The notes: generated by a model not told the origin, from the sequence alone. A stretch of DNA of 64,000 nt from Rhizobium sp. ACO-34A (GCA_002600635.1 CP021371.1:2669001-2733000); one strand, 5' to 3'. Positions 35,736-44,735 are shown, numbered from the stretch's first letter. Numbers and translations are program-made.

Positions 35736-36112
35736 GATCCAGCTCCATTCTGGGTTTTTGACTGACGGACCAGACTTTCGCCATGGGCGAGAGCCGCCAG
35801 CACGGCTTCCGCGAAGCCGTTGATCCCCTGGCGGGTTGCGGAAAGAAGCGCGGTTTCCTCGAGCGTGCGGCCGGTCACGCGCAGCGGCTGGCGGAGCGAG
35901 ATATCGAACATCCATTCGAACATCGCCCTGCCCTGCGGCGTGTTGTAAAAGCCCCACATCACCTTCGCGACATCATCGGCCGGCTGCAGCGGTTGTTCCT
36001 GCAGATGCGGCGCGAACAGCTTATTGATCCCTCCCCAGCCGTCACCAGCGAGACCGTCATTGAGGAGATCGACCGGCTGGGCCGCGCGGCCGGGTACAAA
36101 CGGTCCGGTCAT
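35732..36112 (-). CDS. Hypothetical protein between portal and scaffold genes
   Basis: 126 residues, helical, with aromatic residues in VMWGFYNTPQGRAMFEWMFD. A gene of this size is often found here in rhizobial and related podoviruses. A head-assembly role is assumed only from place. It directly follows the portal stop. Confidence 0.65.
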   Translation of the reverse strand: MTGPFVPGRAAQPVDLLNDGLAGDGWGGINKLFAPHLQEQPLQPADDVAKVMWGFYNTPQGRAMFEWMFDISLRQPLRVTGRTLEETALLSATRQGINGFAEAVLAALAHGESLVRQSKTQNGAGS

Positions 36113-37732
36113 TTACGCGGCCCTCTTCATGTCGGCGATGGCGAGATCCTTGATCGCGCCGGGAGCCTGTTTCGCCATCTCCGCCGCCATCATCATCTGC
36201 ATCTGCTGTTGCTGACGCTGGGCGATCTGCTGGGCAATCGCGTCTTTCTCTTCGCCGGCGGGGATCAGGTCCTTGTCGATCTGCAAGCCGTCGGCCACCT
36301 GGGCCAACACCTTGTCCTGATTGATATAGAGGTCCTTGTTTTCCTGTCCGGCAAAGGCCAGCACATAGTCGTGGTAATTGGCGATCGCCGCGATCCGGTC
36401 GGCATTCAGCGCCGCCGCCATGGGCGAGCGCACCTTGACCGCGACCAGCAGATCGTCCGCCTGCCCCATCATCGGCAAAATGCCGAGTTCGAACAGGATT
36501 TCCGCCACGCGCGGCACGATCACCGGCATGATCTCGTTCACCAGACGGCCGAAAGCGCCGATATGGATGTTCGCCCGCTGCTGCATGCGCGCCGCCATCT
36601 CGGAGGCGGAACGCGGGGTTCCCTCGTAATCCGGCAAGCGGGTGTCGAACATCGCGTTCTTGATCTGGGTTTGCAGGTCGCCGATCATCATGTTGGCGAC
36701 GTTGAAATTTCCCATCGGCGTATCGAGGCGCTGAACGTCTGGGCCGAGCATGCCGCCAGTCGATTGCATCGCCCAGAACTCGCCCGGCGCGATCCGCGTC
36801 GTGTTCGGGTTGAACGTGCCGCCCGAGCGATAGCCCCAGATGCCGAGCATCTGGATCGCGAAGTTCTTCAGCGCCAGTTCCTGCGCCTTGTTGACCGTCT
36901 TGATCGTCGGCAGCGCGGTCAGCACAACGCCGCGGCCATAGGCCTCGCCGGGAACGCGGTAATAACGCGGCACCGCGATCGGCTGGGTCCGGTAGCGCTC
37001 ATGGGTGATGACCTCGACCGAATTATCGAGCCGCGCCGCGAAATGCCAGCCGCCTGCCGGATCCGCGTCCTTCCACCAGTCCTGATAGATGACCTTGAGA
37101 TCGGAAGGCCGGGTTGTCGCCTTTTCCTTGAAGTCGCCGGGATACCGGCCGTTCGGCCAGGCTTCGATGATCTGGTCTGTTCGCAGCTCCTGTTTCCAGC
37201 TCACGAGGTTCACGCGGCCGAAGGCGTCGGTCGAGATCGCCAGCTGGTCGAAGGGAATGCAGGCGAACGTGATCGGATCGTTGACCGACCCCTTGACCGG
37301 CAGCAAGGCGCCCGTCCCGATCGCCAGATCCACGCACATTTCGTGGATCGCCGTATCCCAGTCGCCGGCAAGGAAGAACGGATGGATCAGCGCCGAGGTG
37401 CGCGCGAGCTCGCGGTCGAAGGCCTGCCGTTCATCCGGCTGCAGCGCAAGCGCCGCAAGCGGCCCGGTTTCCAGCCAGAAGGCGGGCTGTCCCGCGGGAA
37501 AAAGATCGCGCTGCAGGTTTCCGGCGAAATACATCGCCGACATCGGCGCGGTCATGTCGAAGAGCTTGTCGGGCTGGGAAGGCCGGCCGTTGACGCCGCC
37601 GGAGGGCCGGCGCATCGGCACCGCATAGTCATAGGCATCCTGATAGATCTTCGACCAGGGCGAGCGGTCGCCCCAGCAATTATCGACCCGCTTTTTCAGT
37701 CGGCCGATATCGACCTTGCCATCGCCCTCCAT
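36113..37732 (-). CDS. Portal (head-to-tail connector) protein, T7 gp8-like
   Basis: 539 residues. Resembles podovirus portals: an N-terminal helical region with WSKIYQDAYDYAVPMRRPSG, LFDMTAPMSAMYFAGNLQRDLFP, and a Gln/Met-rich C-terminal helix (QQIAQRQQQQMQMMMAAEM), as in crown/barrel regions. The dodecamer forms the DNA entry vertex and binds terminase. Its start overlaps the end of the previous small gene by one base. Confidence 0.88.
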   Translation of the reverse strand: MEGDGKVDIGRLKKRVDNCWGDRSPWSKIYQDAYDYAVPMRRPSGGVNGRPSQPDKLFDMTAPMSAMYFAGNLQRDLFPAGQPAFWLETGPLAALALQPDERQAFDRELARTSALIHPFFLAGDWDTAIHEMCVDLAIGTGALLPVKGSVNDPITFACIPFDQLAISTDAFGRVNLVSWKQELRTDQIIEAWPNGRYPGDFKEKATTRPSDLKVIYQDWWKDADPAGGWHFAARLDNSVEVITHERYRTQPIAVPRYYRVPGEAYGRGVVLTALPTIKTVNKAQELALKNFAIQMLGIWGYRSGGTFNPNTTRIAPGEFWAMQSTGGMLGPDVQRLDTPMGNFNVANMMIGDLQTQIKNAMFDTRLPDYEGTPRSASEMAARMQQRANIHIGAFGRLVNEIMPVIVPRVAEILFELGILPMMGQADDLLVAVKVRSPMAAALNADRIAAIANYHDYVLAFAGQENKDLYINQDKVLAQVADGLQIDKDLIPAGEEKDAIAQQIAQRQQQQMQMMMAAEMAKQAPGAIKDLAIADMKRAA

Positions 37733-37950
37733 CAGGCAAGCACCGAGCTGGCATTGTCCGGCCCGTCCTCGAACAGGCGGCGTCCCCGCGGAGCCTTGCG
37801 GGTCGCGCCCACGGCGGCGGAATTGCGGTTCGCCTCGGCAAGCTGGCGATCATTCGCCACCTGCTGCAGCTGCCGGCTCTTCGCCGCTTCCTTCGAGGCG
37901 GTCTTGTCGCCCCCGCCGAACAGGCCTGAAACCACTTGCGTCATCGCCAT
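37732..37950 (-). CDS. Small hypothetical protein upstream of portal
   Basis: 72 residues, polar and helical with a Gly-rich start (GLFGGGDKTASKEAAK). It overlaps the upstream GNAT-like gene by 101 bases in a different frame. Unknown function; position is typical of small T7-like head proteins. Confidence 0.6.
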   Translation of the reverse strand: MAMTQVVSGLFGGGDKTASKEAAKSRQLQQVANDRQLAEANRNSAAVGATRKAPRGRRLFEDGPDNASSVLA

Positions 37951-38335
37951 CACCCCGGAATAGCCAGTTGATCCCGGTGTCCGGTCGGAAGCCGACGAGG
38001 CGGGCCATTTGCGCGCCCGTGCGATTGCCCTCGTAAACCCGGCAGAACACCACGGCACCATGATTGGCGATGTCGCGAAGCGTTCGGTGCGCGAACCGGC
38101 AGAGCGAGAGGATATGCGCCCGCGCTTCCGGACGAAGCGACAGGCAGAATTCGAGCCGGCCCGCTTCGTCCGGCACGAGATAGGCGACCGCCAGCAGCTC
38201 TTCGCCGGCAAAGATCGCCAGCGTATCGCCCCGCGATCGCATCCAGATCGAGGCCTTGCGCGCGAGCCCACGCGCGCCCGCGCACGTGAGGCAGTCGACA
38301 TACCCCGCCGGCGAAACGATCCTCAGACGTCCCAT
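37850..38335 (-). CDS. GNAT-like phage protein downstream of terminase
   Basis: 161 residues. The middle part (DTLAIFAGEELLAVAYLVPDEAGRLEF) and ARLVGFRPDTGINWLF resemble acetyltransferase-fold proteins found beside podovirus terminases, also annotated as internal virion protein A-like. I see no clear acetyl-CoA loop, so enzyme activity is doubtful. It overlaps the terL stop by 13 bases. The last 33 codons overlap the next gene. Confidence 0.6.
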   Translation of the reverse strand: MGRLRIVSPAGYVDCLTCAGARGLARKASIWMRSRGDTLAIFAGEELLAVAYLVPDEAGRLEFCLSLRPEARAHILSLCRFAHRTLRDIANHGAVVFCRVYEGNRTGAQMARLVGFRPDTGINWLFRGDGDDASGFRPVRRGRQDRLEGSGEEPAAAAGGE

Positions 38336-39936
38336 ACGGAAAAATCCCCCGGCCTGCCGGTCGGCCTCTGGTTGCGGGCAAGGCGGCGATCCTGAAGGCT
38401 GGCGACATTGGACGGAAGCGTCGCGGCGGCACCCGCGCCGATGACATTGGCAAGGCCGGCGTAGCCGAGGCGGCGATACTGCTCGGCATCATGCGGGTGC
38501 GAATAATCGTTCTTCACCACGGCCAGCTTGTCGGTGCCGGAAATCGACGCCTGCTTGGTCAGCTTGTAGTGGGCGGCAAAACCGCCGATCATCTTCTTGC
38601 AACGCGGGTCGATCAGGTAGCGCGGCGTGTTGCCGTCGATCATGCCTGTCAGCCCCATGCGAACCGCCTCCTGCCGGATGGCGGGTTCGTTCGATGGCGC
38701 CGGGTTGATCTGCAGGCGTAGCGTCTGCTGGACCGACAGGATCCAGTTGAATTCGCCGGTCACGGAATCGCCGCCCATGAAGGCAGCCGGGTCGCCCCAG
38801 CAACCCAGCACCGGCAGCCCCGGAAACTGTTGCAACAGCAGATCCAGCAACATTTGCGCGAACCGCGTCGGGCCTGTCCCCGGCTCGCTCACCAGCTCGG
38901 CCAGCAACCTGTCCTGCCCGTTCGCCTGCGGCTGCCCGATGGTCGCGGCCGGAGAACCACCGGCATCGATGCCGATGGTGATCCCGCGGCCCGACGTCGC
39001 GACAAGCGGCTGGTCGGCCACATGGAGCCGCTGGTTGAACTCCGGATAAACCGGCTTCCCGTCCTGCACATAGCCCGGAAGCCCATGCACCATGCGCCGG
39101 ACGAGATCGGGAGATTGTGTCGCCGCCTCAAGCTCGTAGGAAGAGCGCGGCTTGCCCCGGCGGTTCTCCGCGCCGGCATCGAGACCGCCCGGCTGATGGT
39201 ACAGATTATAGCCGGGCTTCTTTTTGTCGGCATGTTCGCCATAGCCGCAATCCTGTAAAATCTGGTGATCGACATCCGGCGGGTTCATATCGCCCCAGTA
39301 GACGCGCTGGAGAACCACCTCCCCCTCGTCGACCGCAAGCCCCATCAGCTCCATCGCCTTTCGCCCATCCCGCGACACACGGTCCAGCTCGGCCGGCGAG
39401 ATCTGCTCGACCGGCGGATAACGCCCGGTGCGCTGAAACAGCAGTCCATGCACGGGCGCTGGCAGCAGGTCGCATTCGTTCCCGGCCGCAGCGGAAACCT
39501 CATATCCCTTGGCGAACTGCTCGATGTTATGATCGCCGATCGCGCCGGTTTCGAGCTGGAAATCGACCATGACCTTATCCGGGCCGCGCCAGGCTTCCCA
39601 TGCCATGCGATGTTTGATTGGGCGGTCCTGTCCACCTTCATGACCATTCGGAACCTGCCACGGATTTCCGATCGGGAACCTTTCGTACCATGATTGCAGG
39701 AACGTACGGGCGAAGTCTCGATAGGTGTTTCGCACCACAACTAGCTTGAAGCGAACCCATCCATCCTTGCAGACGGGCATGTAGCTCGCCGCCAGCAACG
39801 GACCCTTCATTACCGAGCATACGGTCTTTCCCGAACCGGCCGGCCCCATGATGAAATCAAGCGGCCCTCGCGACAAGGTGAATGCCTTCCCGACAGGACC
39901 GGGAAAATCATACGGTTCGAAAAAATTGCTATCCAT
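38323..39936 (-). CDS. Terminase large subunit
   Basis: 537 residues. Walker A GPAGSGKT (31-38) after FIM; a later ATPase region; nuclease-domain pieces GIDAGGSPAA and GCWGDPAAF consistent with an RNase-H-like nuclease. It pumps DNA into the head through the portal. The C-terminal tail is basic. It is separated from terS by a 360-base gap with strong secondary structure. Confidence 0.88.
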   Translation of the reverse strand: MDSNFFEPYDFPGPVGKAFTLSRGPLDFIMGPAGSGKTVCSVMKGPLLAASYMPVCKDGWVRFKLVVVRNTYRDFARTFLQSWYERFPIGNPWQVPNGHEGGQDRPIKHRMAWEAWRGPDKVMVDFQLETGAIGDHNIEQFAKGYEVSAAAGNECDLLPAPVHGLLFQRTGRYPPVEQISPAELDRVSRDGRKAMELMGLAVDEGEVVLQRVYWGDMNPPDVDHQILQDCGYGEHADKKKPGYNLYHQPGGLDAGAENRRGKPRSSYELEAATQSPDLVRRMVHGLPGYVQDGKPVYPEFNQRLHVADQPLVATSGRGITIGIDAGGSPAATIGQPQANGQDRLLAELVSEPGTGPTRFAQMLLDLLLQQFPGLPVLGCWGDPAAFMGGDSVTGEFNWILSVQQTLRLQINPAPSNEPAIRQEAVRMGLTGMIDGNTPRYLIDPRCKKMIGGFAAHYKLTKQASISGTDKLAVVKNDYSHPHDAEQYRRLGYAGLANVIGAGAAATLPSNVASLQDRRLARNQRPTGRPGDFSVWDV

Positions 39937-40296
39937 ACCCTCGGCCCTCCATAAGCCGCTTGGACGCGCGCGCCCGCGCCCGCCGTCTCAGGGAAAAGTT
40001 TAGATCGCGCCGCCACCGGTTCAGTCAGGCACGGACGAAAGGGCCGTGTGTGTGAGCCGAAAGGCCCATGGAGGGGGCTGCGCTCCCGATTTCCAAACCG
40101 AAGTCGCGGGCCTGCCCGCGTCCGCTTGACCACCCCCCCGGCCATGGCGATGACGCGACGCGGTTTCCACGCGCGCGAGGTCGCGAGCCGAAACCTGCCT
40201 AATGATTTTAGATCATCACGAATGCGTTTGATTTCAACGACTTACAAGCCGTCCGACATTTCGCGAAAATGTCGGACGGCTAACCCGTTGAATTTA
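39937..40296. other. 360-base non-coding gap between terS and terL with strong hairpins
   Basis: No convincing gene. It holds a GC hairpin CGCGGG-CCTG-CCCGCG (40105-40120), GGGCC/GGCCC pairing around 40041-40075, and a run of seven C (40132-40138). Read on the minus strand, 40070-40137 has a tRNA-like outline (seven G, TGGTCAAGCGG, CCA-like end) but lacks a proper anticodon loop and T-loop. It may be a packaging (pac/cos) signal or a structured leader for terL. Confidence 0.5.
40248..40280 (-). terminator. Strong hairpin after terS
   Basis: GCCGTCCGACATT / AATGTCGGACGGC, a perfect 13-bp stem with a 7-base loop, 17 bases after the terS stop. There is no T-run, so it may be a factor-dependent terminator, an RNA processing site or part of a packaging signal. 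Confidence 0.55.
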
Positions 40297-41019
40297 TTAG
40301 GTCGGCGCATCGAATTTCGTCAGGTCGATGGTCGAGCGTTCGGATTGCACGGGCTGGCTCATGTCGCCGATGATCATCACGCCGCGCACTTCGCGCTTGT
40401 CGACATTGACCTTCGTCGGTGCCTTGCTCTCGAAATACGGCAGCAGTTCCGCATTGGCCCGCCCGATCAGCTCTTGCGCCTTGACCAGCAGCGACGACAC
40501 CAGCGACCGTTCCGCCTTGCCCGCCTCGATCAGCGCCCGCAACCACTGGTCCGGCTCGAACCCGTCAGGCGCTGGCGGCAGCGCGCCCAGCTCCAGCGCC
40601 AGCGCCGCCGGATCCGCGTTGCCCATGGCGGCAAGGTTGATCCCCGGATGCCGGTATCCCATGCGCTGCAGCACGTCGGCGAATTCCCTGCTGGCCTTGT
40701 TCTGGCTGCCTTTGGGCCTCCCGGGCCCTTTTCGCGCGCGATCGATTTGATCGGCCACATGGCGCACCGGGCCACGGAACAGCGCCAGCTGCTCATCCAT
40801 CTCATCGAGCATCAGCGATTGCTGCTCGGCCTCGTCGCCGCCCTCGACCAGATCCCGCGCCAGATCCTCGATCGCCTGCTGGGCAAAAGCCTTCACCGCC
40901 CCGACCTTCGCCGCCTTCGCCGCATCGACCTCGCCGGCCGCCGATCCGCCGCCGCCGAAATTTTCCGCCCCCGTGTGTGCCTCCGGAAGCCCCTGATTTC
41001 CGCCATTCTCGCCGGTCAT
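40297..41019 (-). CDS. Terminase small subunit candidate
   Basis: 240 residues, directly upstream of terL. Acidic helical N terminus, a basic AT-hook-like motif GPGRPKGSQNKASREF (about 97-112), and a C-terminal region with an oligomerisation-type beta segment (REVRGVMIIGDMS). DNA recognition for packaging is the inferred role from place and basic motif. The TGTAGG array begins 25 bases upstream of its ATG and may be its target. Confidence 0.68.
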   Translation of the reverse strand: MTGENGGNQGLPEAHTGAENFGGGGSAAGEVDAAKAAKVGAVKAFAQQAIEDLARDLVEGGDEAEQQSLMLDEMDEQLALFRGPVRHVADQIDRARKGPGRPKGSQNKASREFADVLQRMGYRHPGINLAAMGNADPAALALELGALPPAPDGFEPDQWLRALIEAGKAERSLVSSLLVKAQELIGRANAELLPYFESKAPTKVNVDKREVRGVMIIGDMSQPVQSERSTIDLTKFDAPT

Positions 41020-41043
41020 GCGATTTTTCCCGGTTTGTTTATC

Positions 41044-41282
41044 TGTAGGCCGGATGCCGGCTCGATGTAGGTCGATTTGTAGGGTCGATTTGCAAGAGAA
41101 AACAGGAACATATCCCTATAACCTACATTCCTACGTCTTCCTTCTTCGCGTGAGGCATGCGCGCGCGCGTGAAAAAAACCATCGCATCCTTGTAGGATTG
41201 TAGGCGGATTGCCCATGCCTTTGATTTTCCTTTGATTTCGAACCTACATCTTGTCCTACATCCGGCCTACATCGAACCTACA
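41044..41282. repeat. Array of 11 TGTAGG/CCTACA boxes upstream of terS
   Basis: TGTAGG at 41044, 41066, 41078, 41191 and 41199; CCTACA at 41122, 41243, 41255, 41266 and 41277; one variant CCTACG at 41130. Within clusters the spacing is 11-12 or 22 bases, one or two helical turns, so a protein would meet all boxes on one face. The fuller motif is (C)GATGTAGG. The rest of the 533-base non-coding stretch 41020-41552 shows nothing else I can name. Confidence 0.82.
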
Positions 41283-41552
41283 GGCCTTGGGGACAACAAC
41301 CACCCTCGCCCGGATGGCCGGCAACATGCGTCGCCGCTGACATCCTGCGCATGGCTTCCGGCGCGTTAAGTGCCCGCGCCTCGCAGGCACGACGGAATGC
41401 GGCGAGCGGCCACCAGCTGGCCTATATGGTGTCGCCTGTCTCCGCTCGCTGGTCGCAGTGTGGCGCGGGCTCCGCTTTCCTGAAGCCACGGGGCGGGGGA
41501 AAAGAGTTAAATGGGGAGCGAGGATCTTGGCGCGATCAGAACAGGGCGGGGG

Positions 41553-41816
41553 TTAATCTTCATCGCGATCAATGTAGCGAACGAGAGCGACGCCCGTCCA
41601 TGTGATCGAACGATAGAGAACAGCACTAACGTACACGCCGACGACGATGGCCAACGCAACGCGCAGATAGGGGATGCGAACAAGTCGGTAGACCGAAGCT
41701 CCGGCATAGTAGGCTATTGCCACAGTGCCGCAGAGTATCCCCGTGACGAGTACCCCGCCGATGACGTGGCCCAGGAACCACGCAGGCGCTTCCAGCACGA
41801 TGTAGCCTATATCCAT
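41553..41816 (-). CDS. Small membrane protein of unknown function
   Basis: 87 residues with two hydrophobic segments (WFLGHVIGGVLVTGILCGTVAIAYYAG and LRVALAIVVGVYVSAVLY, given in part) and an acidic end (DRDED). Last gene of the early leftward operon, after a terminator. Holin-like topology is possible but it is far from the lysis genes. Confidence 0.6.
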   Translation of the reverse strand: MDIGYIVLEAPAWFLGHVIGGVLVTGILCGTVAIAYYAGASVYRLVRIPYLRVALAIVVGVYVSAVLYRSITWTGVALVRYIDRDED

Positions 41817-41867
41817 GGAATCAATCCCCCGTTGCTTCACGCTAGCAGCGCCCAGGGCGAGGGAAAA

Positions 41868-41903
41868 GCAAAAGCCCGCCGGATCGCTCCAGCGGGCTTT
41901 TGC
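41868..41903 (-). terminator. Terminator at the end of the replication operon
   Basis: GCAAAAGCCCGC / GCGGGCTTTTGC with a 12-base loop, T-rich on the minus strand (and nearly symmetric). It follows the gene at 41920 by 17 bases. Confidence 0.85.
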
Positions 41904-41919
41904 AGAGAATGGATAGGCT

Positions 41920-42183
41920 TCAGCGATACCAGTGAGCGTGGTACTTATCACCATGAAGCATATCGCTGATCAGTATCGCCCTGTGTTCCCGCCGCTCTTT
42001 CCCCTCGAGGCGATAAGGAATATTGATAGTGCTGACGCGAACATCCGCCGCATCCGGCCATTCGACTTTGGCTTCTCCGTTATCTGTTCTCACCCACTCA
42101 ATAAGCTGCTTTGTGCTCTGCGAATAGATGATGATCTCATCATCGGACCGCGTCAGCACATTATTATGAAATTGTATTTGCAT
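41920..42183 (-). CDS. Hypothetical protein, early region
   Basis: 87 residues, beta-type, lower GC than its neighbours, ending DMLHGDKYHAHWYR. No family recognised. The ATG at 42183 has GGAG 8 bases upstream; an ATG four codons earlier lacks one. Confidence 0.62.
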   Translation of the reverse strand: MQIQFHNNVLTRSDDEIIIYSQSTKQLIEWVRTDNGEAKVEWPDAADVRVSTINIPYRLEGKERREHRAILISDMLHGDKYHAHWYR

Positions 42184-42239
42184 CTTAATCTCCATTGCCC
42201 GCGTTCGCGCTTTCCACTTTCAGCGCCGCCACCTACCCC

Positions 42240-42521
42240 TCAATGCAGCATCCGCTGCCTCTTACCCCGTCGCCGCTCAGCCTCTGCCCATTCTTCCGCT
42301 GCGACTTCCTTGAACTCCAGCGCTTCAACCAGCCCCGGTTCCGCCCGCTTCACCTTGGCGACCTCCCGGGCATAGTTCATGCCACGATCGACCGCGCAGT
42401 GCCCGTCCTCAAGCTTCCCGTCATCACAGCCCAGCCATTCGCCTTCGGGCGTCTGCAGCCCGTGAGCGGCCACATAGAGCGGGCAAAACCGGATGTCCGA
42501 ATGCGGGCACTTCCGACGCAT
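42240..42521 (-). CDS. Small Cys-containing protein, possible zinc site
   Basis: 93 residues. Cys at 5, 13, 32 and 42 with His 7 and others (KCPHSDIRFCPLYVAAHG, LGCDDG, GHCAVD) could form a metal site. The C-terminal half is a charged helix. Similar short proteins occur in rhizobial phages near the helicase; the role is unknown. It follows the helicase gene by 2 bases. Confidence 0.62.
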   Translation of the reverse strand: MRRKCPHSDIRFCPLYVAAHGLQTPEGEWLGCDDGKLEDGHCAVDRGMNYAREVAKVKRAEPGLVEALEFKEVAAEEWAEAERRRGKRQRMLH

Positions 42522-42523
42522 GC

Positions 42524-44443
42524 CTATCCCTCAACCTCCGCCCTGCCCGTCCATTCATCATAGCCGGCGAGATCCACCAGCACGCAATCCTTGGTCAGGC
42601 GATTGATATCCACGTTGGTAAACCGGCGCTCCAGCCCGCGCGGCACGATCGTTTCCGGAGCCTGCTTCAGCGCCAACGTCCAGCCGCCGTGATTGAACTC
42701 GCTGTCGTGAAATATGCGGCCCAGCTTGTCGTCGCTCTTCGGCACGGCGAGGCAATAGCCCTTGCCGGGCTTGCCCTTGTCGCGCATGCCGAGACCCATT
42801 TGCGACAGGCGGGCGCGGGCCTCGCGCAGGTCGATCATTTCGCGGCCGGCCTCGAGGTCGCCGATCGTCTCGCCGACGCTCGGCTTGCGGCCGCCGACAT
42901 ACATCTCGATCGACGCGCCAAGGATCTTTTCAATCACTTCCTGCCATTTCGGCATCTGCGCCGCCCGCTCCTCGGCCGTGGCCGTGGCAATCAGGTCGAT
43001 CAGCGCGTCGATGTCGAGCGCATCCGCCAACTGGAAATCGGCCGGGAACCCCGCGTCGATCAGCCCCTGTTCGCCCACGGCCAGCTCCGCGCAGGCCAGC
43101 ACGGTGCCATAGGTGTCGATCGCACGCGCATCGAAGCCGAGGCGCTTGTCGGAAAGGATGTCGCGCCATTTCGGCAGAATATGCCAATAGAGATCGTGAT
43201 AGCCGTCCATGACCTGGCGCAGCAGCATGCGGCCCCACTCTTCCTTGATCAGCGGCGGCGTCGCGTTGTCCTTGTCCAGCGGATTGAGGTTGAGAATGAT
43301 CATGCGCGTGCGGTCCTGCACGCCCAGGTGTGGATGAAGGATCGCCGAGAACATGAAGCTCGAGCGCAGCTCGAATTCCGTGCCGTCGCCGTTGGCACCG
43401 CCGCGATAGCCCTTGGCGCCGGAATAGGCCTGCCGCGCCAGCTCTATGATCGCCTGTTCCTTGCCGCTTCCGGCCTTGCGCTCGAATTCGTCGACCGCGA
43501 TCGGGCGGCTGTCCTGCCGCACATTCTGGTAGATGCCGGCGGCCGTCGTGTTGGCGGTCGAATAGAGCGCCGTACCGAGCAGCGCGCGCACGATGCCGTG
43601 CAGCGTCGATTTGCCCGTGCCGGCCCCGCCGGTGGTAAACAGGATCGGCCGCACATCGAGCGCGCCGGAAAGAAAGCTGCTCATCATCCAGCCGAGAAAC
43701 AGGATGGCGTCCAGCTTCGGCCGCTCCCATTTCCACTTGCCGAGATCCTGCAGGATCTGATGCGCCGGGCTGTCACGCCAGTTCACCGGCTCGCGCCACG
43801 GATGAATTGTGTCCGCGTCCTGGGCATAAAAAAATCCGTCGTATTCGCCGGGCTTCGCCGCCTGCAGCTGCCAGCCCGTGGCGCGGTTCGCCTTGTCGAC
43901 CTTGGTATCGACGGAAAACAGAAACTTTCCCGAATGCCAGATGAACTTGTCCTGCGCCCGCCATCCGCCGCGGCCGCGCACATTCTGCTGCGGATCGAAA
44001 ATGCCGCGCCGGCCGGCCTCGGCGATCAGCGCCATGGCCGCCTTGTCACGCTCGATGCGCTTGACGCGCGGCGGCACCGGCTCGCCGGTCTCCGGGTCCG
44101 TCTCGGCCTTGCCGAAGGCGGGCCACGCCCAGAAGAGATAATTGATATGCGGCGCAAAAAGATTGCTCAGTGTCGGCAGGTCCCAGCGCGTCACCTCATG
44201 CAGCTCGCCGATCGCCGAGATGATGTAGACCGCGTCACCCTTTTTGCCGAGAACGGTCACCGGGCATTTCGGCGGCATCGCGTCATGCGGAGCGCCGGGC
44301 CATTGCCCCGCCTTGATGCCGTCGCGGGCAAGGTTCGGGTCGGGATCGAATATCCCCTTTTCCGCCTCGAGCGCGGCCAGCGCGTCCTGAAACTGCGCCC
44401 GCGCACCGGCGATGCCACCCTGTATCTTCGTCTTCTTTGCCAT
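42524..44443 (-). CDS. Phage replicative helicase (P-loop ATPase)
   Basis: 639 residues. Walker A GGAGTGKST (272-280), followed by GIYQNVRQDSRPIAVDEFE, where DEF is the likely Walker B, and RSSFMFSAIL as sensor-type region. The N-terminal part is a substrate-binding domain of its own. With the Toprim primase upstream it forms the phage replication core; a helicase without a phage polymerase implies use of the host polymerase. SF3-like or DnaB-like assignment cannot be decided by eye. Confidence 0.75.
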   Translation of the reverse strand: MAKKTKIQGGIAGARAQFQDALAALEAEKGIFDPDPNLARDGIKAGQWPGAPHDAMPPKCPVTVLGKKGDAVYIISAIGELHEVTRWDLPTLSNLFAPHINYLFWAWPAFGKAETDPETGEPVPPRVKRIERDKAAMALIAEAGRRGIFDPQQNVRGRGGWRAQDKFIWHSGKFLFSVDTKVDKANRATGWQLQAAKPGEYDGFFYAQDADTIHPWREPVNWRDSPAHQILQDLGKWKWERPKLDAILFLGWMMSSFLSGALDVRPILFTTGGAGTGKSTLHGIVRALLGTALYSTANTTAAGIYQNVRQDSRPIAVDEFERKAGSGKEQAIIELARQAYSGAKGYRGGANGDGTEFELRSSFMFSAILHPHLGVQDRTRMIILNLNPLDKDNATPPLIKEEWGRMLLRQVMDGYHDLYWHILPKWRDILSDKRLGFDARAIDTYGTVLACAELAVGEQGLIDAGFPADFQLADALDIDALIDLIATATAEERAAQMPKWQEVIEKILGASIEMYVGGRKPSVGETIGDLEAGREMIDLREARARLSQMGLGMRDKGKPGKGYCLAVPKSDDKLGRIFHDSEFNHGGWTLALKQAPETIVPRGLERRFTNVDINRLTKDCVLVDLAGYDEWTGRAEVEG

Positions 44444-44504
44444 TGTCCGCGCGCTGTCATGAGGGAGAAGCGGCGCGCCTGGTCATGGACGCGCCGGGAT
44501 TGGG

Positions 44505-44735
44505 TCAGGCGGTGACGTGCTTCACCGCCCACATGACGGCTTCCTCCGTCTTGGTGCGGGCAATGGAGAGTTCGCGGCTGCCGCCGCATTCGGCGATCAG
44601 GTCCAGCAGTTCCTGCCCCTTGTCCTTGATGGCCGCCATGCGCGCCTTCTCCTCGTCGGAGAGGATGCGATACTGGTGGCGCAAGGTATTGTTGGCGGTG
44701 CGCTGGTCGCTGGCGCTGTCGATCATTTCATTCAT
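44505..44735 (-). CDS. Acb2/Tad1-like cyclic-nucleotide sponge (anti-CBASS/anti-Thoeris candidate)
   Basis: 76 residues. The pattern HQYRILSDEEKARMAAIKDKG, then ELLDLIAECG, SRELSIARTKTEEAVMWAVKHVT (given in parts) matches the helical-hairpin domain of Acb2 (T4 Vs.4 family): Tyr-Arg near the start, the long helix, and the final EEAVMWAVK helix. Acb2 forms hexamers that bind cyclic di- and trinucleotides and so block CBASS and related defences. The match is from memory of the family, not a search. GAGGAG precedes the ATG. Confidence 0.72.
   Translation of the reverse strand: MNEMIDSASDQRTANNTLRHQYRILSDEEKARMAAIKDKGQELLDLIAECGGSRELSIARTKTEEAVMWAVKHVTA

Noticed and set aside
40070..40137. A functional tRNA between terS and terL
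   Set aside because: No 7-base anticodon loop and no TTCNANNC T-loop; one acceptor mismatch.
41256..41489. A 77-codon minus-strand gene upstream of the TGTAGG array
   Set aside because: Arg/Pro-rich shadow composition, no ribosome site, overlaps the repeat boxes.
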